Shown: positions 20,327 through 29,765 of the stretch, piece after piece | Layout: every line of letters starts with the position of its first letter | How positions within the stretch are numbered: position 1 is the stretch's first letter | Source: Oceanospirillaceae bacterium | GTDB taxonomy: Bacteria; Pseudomonadota; Gammaproteobacteria; Pseudomonadales; Balneatricaceae | Reading direction: 5' to 3' | Assembly (NCBI GenBank): GCA_013215375.1 | Contig: JABSRB010000002.1 | Location: 1-64,000 of the forward strand | DNA: 64,000 nt | Made by a program: the position numbers and the translations under genes | The notes under the pieces: generated by a model | What the model was told of the DNA's origin: nothing | What the model saw: the letters and a program-made list of their open reading frames with translations, nothing else | The model's database searches: none

Positions 20327-20928
20327 GACAACACCTCTTCAATTTTCTTCAAAGCAGCTACAGTAACTAGTACTTTATCGAAGCCAACCAAGCTTACTGG
20401 ATCAATTCCAGCAGCATCGCGAACATCAACGTGCGGTACGTTACGAGCAGCCAAGTACAAGTTAACTTCTACATCTTCGGTGATCAGAAGCGCATTTTTT
20501 AAACTGTACTCATCCATCATCGCGATGAATTGCTTAGTTTTTGGAGCTTCTACAGAGAAGCTATCAACGACTACTAGACGCTCTTGACGAACTAGCTCAG
20601 ACAAGATACAACGCATCGCAGCACGATACATTTTCTTGTTTACTTTCTGGCTAAAATCGCGAGGGCGAGCAGCAAATGTAGTACCACCTGAACGCCATAG
20701 TGGCGAGCGGATAGTACCGGCACGTGCACGACCAGTACCTTTCTGACGGAATGGCTTAGCGCCGCCGCCTCGAACGTCTGAACGTGTCTTTTGTGCTTTA
20801 GTACCTTGACGAGCACCAGCTAAATAAGCTGTGACAACTTGATGAACAAGCGCCTCGTTAAAGTCCTTACCGAACGTAGCATCGGATACTTCGACCGATC
20901 CTGTAGTTCCAGTTAGATTTAGGTTCAT
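20323..20928 (-). CDS. rplD: 50S ribosomal protein L4
   Basis: L4 lines the exit tunnel and in enterobacteria represses the S10 operon through its leader. The 201-aa protein has the extended loop [20 protein letters not shown] with [16 protein letters not shown]. The leader here is short (see the rpsJ promoter), so classic L4 attenuation seems doubtful. It is 11 nt after rplC. Confidence 0.98.
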   Translation of the reverse strand: MNLNLTGTTGSVEVSDATFGKDFNEALVHQVVTAYLAGARQGTKAQKTRSDVRGGGAKPFRQKGTGRARAGTIRSPLWRSGGTTFAARPRDFSQKVNKKMYRAAMRCILSELVRQERLVVVDSFSVEAPKTKQFIAMMDEYSLKNALLITEDVEVNLYLAARNVPHVDVRDAAGIDPVSLVGFDKVLVTVAALKKIEEVLS

Positions 20929-20939
20929 TTCAAGTCTCC

Positions 20940-21578
20940 TTAGGCGCCAACTTTCACAGCTGGTTTAACAATTACGTCACCGCCAGTTGCACCTGGTACA
21001 GCACCCTTGATCAATAACAGGCCGCGTTCTACGTCTACACGTATCACTTCTAAAGTCTGGACTGTGCTTTGCACATTGCCCATTTGACCTGCCATCTTCT
21101 TGCCTTTCCAAACACGACCAGGAGTTTGACACTGACCGATTGAACCTGGAGCACGGTGAGATAGCGAGTTACCGTGAGTAGCGTCTTGCATTTGGAAATT
21201 CCAACGCTTAACAGCACCCTGGAAGCCCTTACCTTTGGACGTTCCTGTAACATCAACTTTCTGACCGACTTCAAAGCGCTCAACTGTTAGTGAATCACCA
21301 ACATTGATACTTTCGTCACCCGACAGGCGGAACTCCCATAAACCGCGGCCCGCTTCAACGTTGGCTTTAGCATAGTGACCGGCTTTTGGCTTGTTAAGAC
21401 GGTTAGTCTTAACTGTACCAGTAGTCACTTGAATAGCTTGATAACCATCAGTTTCAGCTGTTTTGACCTGTGTAACACGGTTCGGATCCACCTCGATGAC
21501 CGTGACTGGCACGGATACGCCATCTTCAGTGAAGACGCGAGTCATACCCGCTTTTCGTCCGATTAAACCTACAGACAT
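20940..21578 (-). CDS. rplC: 50S ribosomal protein L3
   Basis: L3 is an early assembly protein near the peptidyl-transferase centre. The 212-aa protein starts [20 protein letters not shown] and has [20 protein letters not shown], which holds the glutamine methylated by PrmB in E. coli. ATG 21578 is the normal start; a longer frame to 21620 adds unrelated residues. It follows rpsJ after 112 nt. Confidence 0.98.
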   Translation of the reverse strand: MSVGLIGRKAGMTRVFTEDGVSVPVTVIEVDPNRVTQVKTAETDGYQAIQVTTGTVKTNRLNKPKAGHYAKANVEAGRGLWEFRLSGDESINVGDSLTVERFEVGQKVDVTGTSKGKGFQGAVKRWNFQMQDATHGNSLSHRAPGSIGQCQTPGRVWKGKKMAGQMGNVQSTVQTLEVIRVDVERGLLLIKGAVPGATGGDVIVKPAVKVGA

Positions 21579-21690
21579 TTTATATACCTCTTGCCAGTTG
21601 TGTACGGGGCTGTAACCCACTACGGCGGCCCATTTCAGGAGCCTTCCACAAATAGCGCTTCATTTTAAATAAATATTCTGAGCGCGTTGA

Positions 21691-22002
21691 TTAACCTAAG
21701 CTAATCTGAACTTCCACACCTGCAGCAAGATCTAGCTTCATTAGAGCATCAACCGTTTTTTCGGTTGGCTCAACGATGTCTAGAACGCGCTTATGAGTAC
21801 GTATTTCAAATTGATCACGTGCATCTTTGTTTACATGCGGTGAAGTCAATATGGTTACGCGCTCTTTGCGAGTAGGAAGAGGGATCGGACCACGCACCTG
21901 TGCACCTGTACGTTTCGCAGTTTCTACGATTTCTAACGCGGAGGTGTCGATCAGGCGATGATCAAACGCTTTCAGACGTATTCTGATTTTCTGGCTTTGC
22001 AT
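21691..22002 (-). CDS. rpsJ: 30S ribosomal protein S10
   Basis: S10 is a head protein of the small subunit and, as NusE, joins antitermination complexes. The 103-aa protein starts [20 protein letters not shown] and contains [20 protein letters not shown]. It is the first gene of the super-operon. The usual upstream genes tuf, fusA, rpsG and rpsL are absent here, so the str operon must lie elsewhere. Confidence 0.98.
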   Translation of the reverse strand: MQSQKIRIRLKAFDHRLIDTSALEIVETAKRTGAQVRGPIPLPTRKERVTILTSPHVNKDARDQFEIRTHKRVLDIVEPTEKTVDALMKLDLAAGVEVQISLG

Positions 22003-22069
22003 TCTGATCACACTTATTTAAGTTTTAGTAAGACAGCGAACTGCCTCCCCTTCTATGAAAGGGAGGCAA

Positions 22070-22098
22070 ATTCTACTCATGTATACTTTAATAGTCAA
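22070..22098 (-). promoter_or_regulatory. Promoter of the S10 super-operon
   Basis: On the minus strand TTGACT (22098-22093) and TAGAAT (22075-22070) are 17 bp apart, close to the sigma-70 consensus. Transcription would start near 22063, inside a GC-rich hairpin (GCCTCCC / GGGAGGC, 22043-22067), leaving a leader of only about 60 nt before rpsJ. Confidence 0.75.
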
Positions 22099-22229
22099 CC
22101 TATGCGGTATGTTTTTTAACCATAGAAGGCACAATCTTATTTGCATTGCTTTTTATATAACCAATAACAGCTTGAACAAGCCATTTCGCCGCACTTTCAT
22201 GCGACAAGCCAACCCAAAAAACCAGAGCT

Positions 22230-22784
22230 CTAGCGGAGCGACTCAACGAATCTCTCATAATCAAAGCTCAATCCTGGATCTTGCTTTTGCTTAATTTCTT
22301 TTCCCGCACACTTAAAAGTGCGCTTATCGATATCTGAATGCCTGAAAACCCGATCCACTGTAATGGCCGAATAGCGCTTTATTAACCGCCCGACTAACCT
22401 ATGAAGCGCTAACCACTGCCTGCGAGTAACCCTATCATTGCCATCTCCATCATTCACCAGCTCTATGCCGACAGATCTCTCATTCCAGCCCAGCGCATGA
22501 TTAGCCACTGCGTTTTCAGCAATACTTGATACAACCAATCCCTTTCTATCTACAATATAGTGAATACCGAGTACTTTATGACGTTCAAAAAAAATGCGCC
22601 AGCGATTTGCATCACCTGGCGCACCAGAATAGCGAACCTCACCATTTTCACAGTAAGGCCCACCAATTGAATGTAATACGATAGCATCTATTAAAGAATT
22701 TCGAACTTTAGAGTTAGCGTTAGTTTTCGCCTCTACTGTCTGCACTGACAAGATGTAACACAACAACAGCACAACCTTCAACAT
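22230..22784 (-). CDS. Secreted N-acetylmuramoyl-L-alanine amidase (Amidase_2 type)
   Basis: A 184-aa protein with an N-terminal signal peptide (residues 1-19, ending VEA) and a zinc amidase domain of the PGRP/Amidase_2 family, which cuts the bond between MurNAc and L-Ala in peptidoglycan. Visible motifs are IVLHSIGG (first His ligand), GIHYIVDRKG, HALGWNERSVGIELVND, and FRHSDI near 146 followed by KQDPG, which supplies the last ligands. It lies upstream of the S10 operon on the same strand. A periplasmic role in cell-wall recycling or turnover is inferred. Confidence 0.82.
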   Translation of the reverse strand: MLKVVLLLCYILSVQTVEAKTNANSKVRNSLIDAIVLHSIGGPYCENGEVRYSGAPGDANRWRIFFERHKVLGIHYIVDRKGLVVSSIAENAVANHALGWNERSVGIELVNDGDGNDRVTRRQWLALHRLVGRLIKRYSAITVDRVFRHSDIDKRTFKCAGKEIKQKQDPGLSFDYERFVESLR

Positions 22785-23384
22785 TTAAACTCCAGAGCAC
22801 GCGCAACCCAGAAACATTTACTCAGACCCACCGGCGCTTATAACAGCCACAACTTAAAACAAGTCACCTTTTCTTGCTTGCCAAGCATACCTCTTAAGAA
22901 AGAACCTAGCCGACCCACACGCCCAGAACGGCAATACAACCACCAGACCCCAGACAAGTCATAAAACTCATGCGACAGGAGACAAAACACCATCTAGCGC
23001 TTTATCATTTTCTTATCCCACTCCTCCTCAATCAAACCGACAGTTTTCAGCACTGCAATAACAATTAAAATACCCAAGCCACGCTTGAAACATTTTATAT
23101 GAGCACAGCATGACAAAGAAAAACCTAATCAGCCTAACGATAGACAGCAAGAAGCCGCAAAGCCTCTCCACTTTTAAAGACAAACAAAGAGCATACCGGA
23201 ACAACACTAAACGATAATTATTTAGCAACCAATATACGCATCAGCAGTTAGAAGGAAAAACCTTGGCATTCCACTTTTTCATACACACAAAAATTTTTAG
23301 CACCATTTCACACAACATCAACCCCATTGAAACCAAGGTCAGCCCTGTAACTGGTGCTTACTAATTTTAACAAACAGACGCTAT
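22785..23384. other. 600-nt region with no supportable gene
   Basis: It contains only short open frames. One 66-codon minus-strand frame (23028-23228) has unusual composition and no convincing ribosome binding site. I see no RNA gene or repeat. It presumably carries the amidase promoter. Confidence 0.4.
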
Positions 23385-23594
23385 TTAACGCATTGCCCGA
23401 TATTTTTTAATCAGTGTGATTATTTCGTGATCACTGGTAGAGGACGACAAAGAATCATCCATTGAAGTGCGTTGAGGCAACTTAATACCTAACTTAAAGC
23501 GAAGAATGTTCCCGACTTGCTCGTCGTTATCTGGGTCAACTTCCTGACCTGCGTAAATACAGATGCGCTGACGAACAAAGGATTTATTACTCAT
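23385..23594 (-). CDS. Hypothetical 69-aa protein
   Basis: I do not recognise it with certainty. The protein is soluble and has a defined composition: YAGQEVDPDNDEQVGNILRF, then KLGIKLPQRTSMDDSL, and a C-terminal helix DHEIITLIKKYRAMR. It has a plausible AGGA ribosome binding site 11 nt before the ATG. The regular codon use and the DPDNDEQVGNILR segment suggest a real, conserved small protein. No partner gene is adjacent. Confidence 0.6.
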   Translation of the reverse strand: MSNKSFVRQRICIYAGQEVDPDNDEQVGNILRFKLGIKLPQRTSMDDSLSSSTSDHEIITLIKKYRAMR

Positions 23595-24010
23595 TGAATC
23601 AAAGTTCCTAAAATTACAGTTGGTTTCATTACGAATTTTTAAGCATGGTTAAAAATGCGCACCATTCTATAGGATTAATCGGGTAAATAATAATCTATTA
23701 CGCACTCTTTTCAGTTTATTTTAAACATTTATTAAAAATAACTCTATTTTCATAGTTAATTTGCGCCCGCTTTTAGCCTTATTTACCCCATAATCTAACA
23801 TCGGTCCTTTTTACTTTAATTAAATCTACGCCTGATAGCTATACCCTCTCCGTTAAGCCATGTTAAGAATCGACTACCTACAAGCAATAAATTATGCAGT
23901 ATAATTTATTGAACACAAGCAGTATAGCGCGCTGTCTTTCTTTGTCGTAGAGACTACCTTAGCCCTCAAATAATCTGGAAAACTCCCATACAAGTGAGTA
24001 TTTCATAATA
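23595..24010. other. AT-rich gap with a perfect 11-bp palindrome
   Basis: CAATAAATTAT and its exact complement are separated by 5 nt at 23885-23911, about 100 nt before the start of the decayed regulator. It could be an old operator or a hairpin. Nothing else is apparent in the gap. Confidence 0.45.
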
Positions 24011-24653
24011 ATGGATACCATTTTTTGCTAGGCGAGTATGACCTTCATATTGATAGACATGAGCTTAAGATTCAGGGTAAAACTGTAAAAATTGAGCCCC
24101 TTATATTCAGCACCTTGGTTTTTTTCATACAAAACCCATAACGACTTGTTTCTTCTGATGAGTTATTAAAAAATGTTTGGCAATCTAGATTAGTTTCTAA
24201 CTCAACCATAAATACAACAGTTTGCACCGTACGCAGCATCATTGGCGACTCAGGGAAAAGCAAATTTATATCAGCACAGCCTCAGGAATAGGATATAGAT
24301 TTACTGAAAAAACTCAAAAAAAGCTTAAACGCTTGGGACCTATACCACCGCGCACTTAGCTTTATCAACAACCTCATAGAAGGGAATTAATGCAGGCTCA
24401 TGATTATTTCAACCAAGCCGTAAAACTGGATACACGCTTCTCAAGCGCCTTCGCTGCTCTTGCCTATATAAATACTAATTTTGATGTAGCATCCGAAGAA
24501 ACAAGCAGCGAGTCGGATTTTTCACAGGCTACTGACCCTGCTGGACATTTTGCACTTTCGCGCATTATGTTATTTTATAAGCAGTACTTTGCTGCGCAAG
24601 AGATAGCAGATAGGATCACTCAGCAGCCCAGCTTAATGCATCGCTTTAACTGA
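24011..24653 (+). pseudogene. Decayed CadC-like winged-helix/TPR transcription regulator
   Basis: Pieces in successive frames rebuild one protein. MDTIF, then LGEYDLHIDRHELKIQGK and KIEPLIFSTLVFFIQNP end at an in-frame TAA (24139). RLVSSDELLKNVWQSRLVSN and VCTVRSIIGDSGKSKFISAQ complete the DNA-binding winged helix. After a frameshift near 24284 comes GIGYRFTEKTQ. Next are AWDLYHRALSFINNLIEGN and, after another shift, MQAHDYFNQAVKLDTRFSSA, which is TPR-like. Such proteins are one-component regulators with a ToxR/CadC DNA-binding domain. At least two frameshifts and two stops mean it is dead. The C-terminal half is lost. Confidence 0.8.
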
Positions 24654-25152
24654 AATCATTTGCCCCCTCATTTTTATCATAGCTTTCACTATGACCGAAA
24701 GGACGACACACTATGGAGGCGTATTGCTAGTTCACAAGTTATCAGCCATAGCTTTTAAAAAGATTTTCGCGGGATTTCTCATCGTTGTTTCTGGAAGGAT
24801 ACTGCACGGCTATGTTGATAAAATTATCCATTAGCTCCTTCGCCTCAATTCCTAAAAAACAGCCATATCAATCTCAGATACCGACCGACATTGACGCCAT
24901 ACCGTGCTTTAGCTTCATTGCTTTTCCACTTGTTGCTACCCGATTAAACCCGCCTAGAGCGTTACTTTTGTCAGCGACTACTCGCAAAACAAGGCATTTA
25001 CATTAAATCACCAATCACTTGGTGTAGCGCTTGACGAAATATTTATCTACTCAAAAGTCGTTTTTGTTACTCATAATACTCCTACATTTTATTTTCAGGG
25101 CTTCAACTATCCAACTCTGCATTAACTAAGTGATAAACGAGATTTCGAGCGT
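24654..25152. other. Gene-poor region after the pseudogene
   Basis: It shows only short frames. One 47-codon plus-strand frame (24691-24834) includes a hydrophobic stretch FAGFLIVVSGRILHG. Another open frame ends at 25124 (QSLGVALDEIFIYSKVVFVT). Both may be further debris of decayed genes, but I cannot assign them. Confidence 0.4.
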
Positions 25153-25200
25153 GTAAAGTTGTGTAAAGGTCGCTATTCGCCACCCTGTTAGGGATATAAT
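25153..25200 (+). promoter_or_regulatory. CpxR box and promoter of cpxRA
   Basis: GTAAA-GTTGT-GTAAA at 25153-25167 is an exact match to the CpxR consensus GTAAA-N5-GTAAA. A perfect TATAAT follows at 25195-25200, and the -35 region is poor. The box ends near -40, a position suited to activation, so cpxRA is probably autoregulated. Confidence 0.82.
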
Positions 25201-25240
25201 GACGGCAATTACGGCAGCGAAACTATCAAAAGGCTTATAT

Positions 25241-25978
25241 ATGCATAAAATCGAATTATTGTTAGTCGATGATGATCGAGAACTAACAGAGCTCCTATCG
25301 CAATACTTAACCTTTGAAGGCATCGGAGTCAGCATTGCCAATAACGCAGAACACGCCCTTGAAACATTAAAGACTGGTCAGCGCTTTGACATAGCCGTAT
25401 TTGATATTATGATGCCGGGAATGTCTGGCCTGGAGCTACTACAACAACTACGGCCAGCTATCAGCCTACCTGTCATTATGCTTACTGGTAAAGGCGGTGA
25501 TATTGATCGCATCCTCGGCTTGGAAATGGGGGCAGATGACTACATGGCCAAACCCTGCAACCCACGGGAACTATTAGCGCGCATAAAGGCAGTGCTGCGT
25601 CGTAGCAGCCAGCTCCCCTCTGCCTCAAAAGACAACCATAAAATAGAGCTTATGGGGGTCACACTGAACCCTTCAACCAGAGAAGTGCAAGTGAATAACT
25701 CGCTAATGGATTTAACGAGCGCAGAGTTCAATGTACTGCATCAATTGATGTTAAGCCCAGGCATCGTCGTCAGCAAAGGTCAATTAACGCAAAAGGTGCT
25801 TCATCGCGAACTCACAGCATACGATAGATCTATCGACGTACACCTCTCTAGAGTACGACAAAAACTATCCTTATTACTCGATGATCAGGAATTGATTAAA
25901 ACAGTCCGCGGTGAAGGCTACCTGTTTATTCTAGACACTCCCTCACTCAACTTTGAGACAAACAATGCCCAGATTTAA
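25241..25978 (+). CDS. cpxR: CpxR-like envelope-stress response regulator
   Basis: A 245-aa OmpR-family regulator that closely resembles CpxR. The receiver has LLVDDDRELTELL at the start, phospho-acceptor Asp in FDIMMPGMSG, and RILGLEMGADDYMAKPCNPR. The winged helix has the Cpx-like TAYDRSIDVHLSRVRQKL and TVRGEGYLF. ATG 25241 is chosen because AAAGG precedes it at good spacing; a longer frame to 25199 has no such site. The CpxR box upstream supports the identity. No cpxP is seen nearby. Confidence 0.88.
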   Translation: MHKIELLLVDDDRELTELLSQYLTFEGIGVSIANNAEHALETLKTGQRFDIAVFDIMMPGMSGLELLQQLRPAISLPVIMLTGKGGDIDRILGLEMGADDYMAKPCNPRELLARIKAVLRRSSQLPSASKDNHKIELMGVTLNPSTREVQVNNSLMDLTSAEFNVLHQLMLSPGIVVSKGQLTQKVLHRELTAYDRSIDVHLSRVRQKLSLLLDDQELIKTVRGEGYLFILDTPSLNFETNNAQI

Positions 25979-27284
25979 CCGGCTGTTCTGGAAAGTATTC
26001 TTCTCACTTTGGCTCTCGAGCTTCGCTGTCATGATGGTCACTGCCCTGGTCATTTCAGAGCTTGCTGAAAGAGAAAGCTTTAGGTCAAAAGTTGATTTCA
26101 GAATGCGCTTAGAAGCCGAGCGATTCATTGAGCGCTACGAGGAGAACCCTACATACCGAAGAAAAGTCGATAAACGCCAGCAGCGCCATGGCGATCGAGC
26201 GCGCCCACAAAACTTCTGGAACTCTATGCATAACGGCATCCCGCTGTTCTCCATAGAGGACACCCAAGGAAAACTAATCATCGGCAGTCACAAAGAGAAG
26301 CCAGGCAAGCGCCATGAAATAGAAATCACCTCGGAACAAGGCCAAGAATATAGTGTTATCTACTACCAGCGCCCCCCACCAGATAGCCTCACTCGCTGGC
26401 AAGGTTTTATTTTCTCTATGCAGGCACTGTTGATATTGCTTAGTTCCACTATTGCTAGCTTCATTGTCAGCGCTATTGTGGTGCGGCCGATCAATCAATT
26501 ACGCCAATATGTAAAACGCCTACAAGAGGGTGAATTTAGCGTGCGCACGGAAAATAAACTGCAATTGCGGGGGGATGAAATAGGTGACTTTGCCAGAGAT
26601 TTCAATCAAATGGCTGAATACGTAGAAAATACTTTAAAGGGACAACAGCAGCTATTCCAAAACGTCTCACACGAGCTGCGTGCACCCCTTGCTAGGCTAC
26701 TAGCTGCAAGCGGTATCATTGAGCAGCAAATTGGCCACAATCATCCAGCTGTTAATCGCATCCAGTTAGAGTGCGAGCGCTTGAGCAAACTGATTGACGA
26801 GTTGTTATCGCTAGCCAAGCTACAACAGCAAAACCAAACTGACGCTAACGTCGATGCTGCACCACTACTGAGTAAGCTAGTAGCAGACAGCCGCTTCTCC
26901 CAGCCTCAGAGGCAAATAGAACTATCCACTAACAGGAGTATCAAAACAGTCACTAAAGGCTCTAGCGCACTTTTAGAGCGAACTATAGGCAATGTATTAG
27001 GCAACAGTTTAAAGCACACACCAAGTGACAGCAAAATTGATATTCACCTGTTAAATATTGAGAAACAATTACACATTATTATCGAAGATAATGGCCCAGG
27101 TGTACCAGAGCAATTCATTGAGAGGCTTTGCGAGCCTTTTTTCCGCTTGGACACTAACGTTGACGGGCATGGTTTAGGGCTGGGAATCGCCAGACAGGCA
27201 ATGCAAACTCAGCACGGACAATTAATACTAGAAAACATCAAGCCCCACGGCTTGCGGGTTACACTAATTCTACAGCTAATTTAA
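25965..27284 (+). CDS. cpxA: CpxA-like sensor histidine kinase
   Basis: A 439-aa inner-membrane kinase that would sense envelope stress and phosphorylate the CpxR-like regulator. Membrane segments lie at about 10-32 and 150-173, with a periplasmic domain of about 115 residues between. HAMP (RPINQLRQYVKRLQEGEF), HisKA with H236 (FQNVSHELRAPLARLL), and an HATPase domain with N box (GNVLGNSLKHT), DNGPGVP and GLGLGIARQ follow. Its start overlaps the cpxR end by 14 nt, so the genes are coupled. Confidence 0.87.
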   Translation: MPRFNRLFWKVFFSLWLSSFAVMMVTALVISELAERESFRSKVDFRMRLEAERFIERYEENPTYRRKVDKRQQRHGDRARPQNFWNSMHNGIPLFSIEDTQGKLIIGSHKEKPGKRHEIEITSEQGQEYSVIYYQRPPPDSLTRWQGFIFSMQALLILLSSTIASFIVSAIVVRPINQLRQYVKRLQEGEFSVRTENKLQLRGDEIGDFARDFNQMAEYVENTLKGQQQLFQNVSHELRAPLARLLAASGIIEQQIGHNHPAVNRIQLECERLSKLIDELLSLAKLQQQNQTDANVDAAPLLSKLVADSRFSQPQRQIELSTNRSIKTVTKGSSALLERTIGNVLGNSLKHTPSDSKIDIHLLNIEKQLHIIIEDNGPGVPEQFIERLCEPFFRLDTNVDGHGLGLGIARQAMQTQHGQLILENIKPHGLRVTLILQLI

Positions 27285-27288
27285 CTTT

Positions 27289-27506
27289 GGGGCCTCTGCA
27301 AAACTACTGTACTCGATAATACGGCGTTAAAAACCGGCTCCAAGAGATGCATTAGGCGGAGCTAACTCATCCAAAAGCGCTCATTTACACCAGTAGCATC
27401 CAACAAAAGGAGCACACTACGCCCAAAGATAGAGGCAAACTAACTCCGCTATTTCGCCGTTTTTCCCCTGCCTATCTTCATTCGCTACGTTATGCAGAAG
27501 TCTCTC
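27289..27506. repeat. Possible MITE-like element with imperfect inverted ends
   Basis: The left end GGGGCCTCTGCAAAACTAC and the reversed right end GAGAGACTTCTGCATAACG are similar. The ends resemble those I associate with IS5-type elements, but the about 215-bp interior has no transposase. It lies between convergent cpxA and glnK. Confidence 0.35.
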
Positions 27507-27524
27507 TTTATAAAAACAGCAGAC

Positions 27525-27556
27525 AAAAAAAAGTCGCTGATAGCAGCGACTTTTTT
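27525..27556. terminator. Bidirectional terminator between cpxA and glnK
   Basis: The perfect stem GTCGCTG / CAGCGAC has an A-run to its left and a T-run to its right. It can stop the minus-strand glnK transcript and the plus-strand cpxRA transcript. Confidence 0.85.
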
Positions 27557-27614
27557 AAACATCTTATCTAGAACAAACTAGCAGCTTACATATAGAACCC
27601 CAACAGAGGGCATG

Positions 27615-27658
27615 GGAGCTAACCCTAGATAATTTAGGCTACGCCTAATTCATCTCTA

Positions 27659-27660
<2 letters not shown>
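27615..27660. repeat. Dispersed hairpin repeat, copy A
   Basis: AACCCTAGATAATTTAGG-CTAC-GCCTAATTCATC is matched by copy B at 40012-40061. The hairpin TTTAGGC/GCCTAA is at its core. This copy runs up to the glnK stop codon. Confidence 0.55.
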
Positions 27661-28039
<379 letters not shown>

Positions 28040-28120
28040 TTAGGTTTTTAAACCATAAAAGTAAAATGATTATACATAACTTTCATCTTACTAACACAAA
28101 CGGCGGCCCATTAGTTCTAT

Positions 28121-28142
28121 ATTTGCGACCGCAGTCGCAAAT
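28121..28142 (-). other. Hairpin between amtB and glnK
   Basis: ATTTGCGAC and GTCGCAAAT form a perfect 9-bp stem with a 4-nt loop just past the amtB stop. No clear T-run follows on the minus strand, so it may stabilise or process the amtB mRNA. Confidence 0.5.
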
Positions 28143-28154
28143 GCTTAGGATAAA

Positions 28155-29420
28155 TTAACGCTTGAATTCTGGGTATGCATCCATACCACATTCAACGATA
28201 TCACTGCCTAGGAACTCTTCTTCTTCACTGACTCGAATACCGATAGTCAACTGTAGAACTTTCCAAACAACTAAGCTGGCACCAAAGCACCATGCGAAGA
28301 TAACCGCGATACCATAAATCTGCGCACCGAAATTTGCATCACCGTTGTTTAAAGGCACAGCTAACAGCCCCCAGATACCAACCACACCGTGTACAGAGAT
28401 AGCACCTACTGGATCATCGATACGTAGCTTGTCGAGCGCCAAGATTGAAAGCACTACTAACACACCACCGACAGCACCTATGACAGAAGCACTTAGCGCA
28501 TCTGGAGATAATGGATCTGCAGTAATTGCCACTAAGCCTGCCAATGCACCGTTTAAGATCATGGTTAAATCAGTTTTCTTAAACAATATACGCGCAGTGA
28601 ACAGTGCGGCGATTACGCCACCCGCTGCTGCAGCGTTAGTGTTAACAAACACTTGAGCGACTGAGTTTGCTTCGCCAACATCTGAAAGCTTAAGTTCAGA
28701 TCCACCGTTGAAACCGAACCAGCCTAACCACAAGATGAACGTACCTAATGTCGCAAGCGGTAAGTTAGCACCTGGAATAGCGTTCACTTTGCCATTGGCG
28801 CCATACTTGCCTTTACGAGCACCGAGCAGAATAACACCTGCTAATGCAGCAGCTGCACCGGCCATATGTACGATACCAGATCCTGCAAAGTCAGAGAAAC
28901 CAGCTTCACTTAGGAAACCACTACCCCAAGTCCAGTAACCGCTTACTGGATAGATGAAACCTGTCATCACCACACAAAAAATCAAGAAAGACGTTAACTT
29001 CATACGTTCGGCAACCGCACCAGAAACAATAGACATTGCAGTTGCAACGAATACTACCTGGAAGAAGAAATCAGATCTAGCTGAGTAATAAGGAGCATCA
29101 TCGCCGCCGCCAATTACTGAGTCTACTTCGTTTTCTGCACCGATTAGGAAACCTAAACTTGGAATAATTCCGCCTTCAGGTGAGCTATACATGATCTCGT
29201 AACCTACTACCAAGTACATAGTACAAGCAATAGCATATAGCGCGATGTTTTTAGTTAAAATCTCAGTGGTGTTTTTAGCTCTGACCAAACCCGCTTCTAG
29301 CATGGCGAAACCCGCCGCCATCCACATCACCAATGCACCGCATATTAGAAAGTAAAACGTATCTAATGCGTACCTTAGTTGCGTTAGGTCAGCACTTAAA
29401 TCGCTAACTATCGACTCCAT
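28155..29420 (-). CDS. amtB: Ammonium transporter
   Basis: AmtB conducts ammonium/ammonia across the inner membrane as a trimer gated by GlnK. The 421-aa protein has about 11 membrane segments. The conserved pore histidines fall in GSGIVHMAGAAAALAG and ISVHGVVGIWGLL, and GFAMLEAGLVRAKN forms the first helix. It lacks an obvious cleavable signal peptide. A sigma-54 type promoter lies upstream, consistent with NtrC control under nitrogen limitation. Confidence 0.95.
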   Translation of the reverse strand: MESIVSDLSADLTQLRYALDTFYFLICGALVMWMAAGFAMLEAGLVRAKNTTEILTKNIALYAIACTMYLVVGYEIMYSSPEGGIIPSLGFLIGAENEVDSVIGGGDDAPYYSARSDFFFQVVFVATAMSIVSGAVAERMKLTSFLIFCVVMTGFIYPVSGYWTWGSGFLSEAGFSDFAGSGIVHMAGAAAALAGVILLGARKGKYGANGKVNAIPGANLPLATLGTFILWLGWFGFNGGSELKLSDVGEANSVAQVFVNTNAAAAGGVIAALFTARILFKKTDLTMILNGALAGLVAITADPLSPDALSASVIGAVGGVLVVLSILALDKLRIDDPVGAISVHGVVGIWGLLAVPLNNGDANFGAQIYGIAVIFAWCFGASLVVWKVLQLTIGIRVSEEEEFLGSDIVECGMDAYPEFKR

Positions 29421-29469
29421 AGTAATCTCCAGTAATTAATAAAATATTGTTATTAGTAATCACTAGCTA

Positions 29470-29485
29470 GCTAAAATTGTGCCAA
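29470..29485 (-). promoter_or_regulatory. Sigma-54 type promoter of amtB
   Basis: On the minus strand TTGGCAC-AATTT-TAGC shows the -24/-12 arrangement with GG and GC exactly 10 nt apart. Only one base of the TTGC box differs. The start of transcription would be near 29458. Several GCAC half sites (29538, 29560, 29580, 29624) could bind NtrC, but no full palindrome is clear. Confidence 0.65.
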
Positions 29486-29765
29486 CTATTCTAAAACATT
29501 AAACATCATTAACTTGACGCAAACCTACAACAAAAACGCACTATAATAGAATCCACAAAGCACCTACGCCCCAAAACAGTGCACCTGTCTATCAGAAAAA
29601 CACTTGAATATGTGAATATTTGCACTACTTAGCAGCGATATCATTATTTACCAACACCCTTTGCTATATAAATTGCAGACAAACTTAAACCACCCGTTTC
29701 TCTCTGGTATAAACCCTTGTGTTATACTGCCGCCTATAAAATCAAGTGAATAGGATTTAACCACC

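Noticed and set aside
23028-23228. 66-codon open frame on the minus strand
   Set aside because: Odd composition (Cys, Phe, Leu rich), no ribosome binding site, no recognisable motif.
24785-25006. 73-codon open frame on the plus strand
   Set aside because: No ribosome binding site and no domain; lies in the decayed region.
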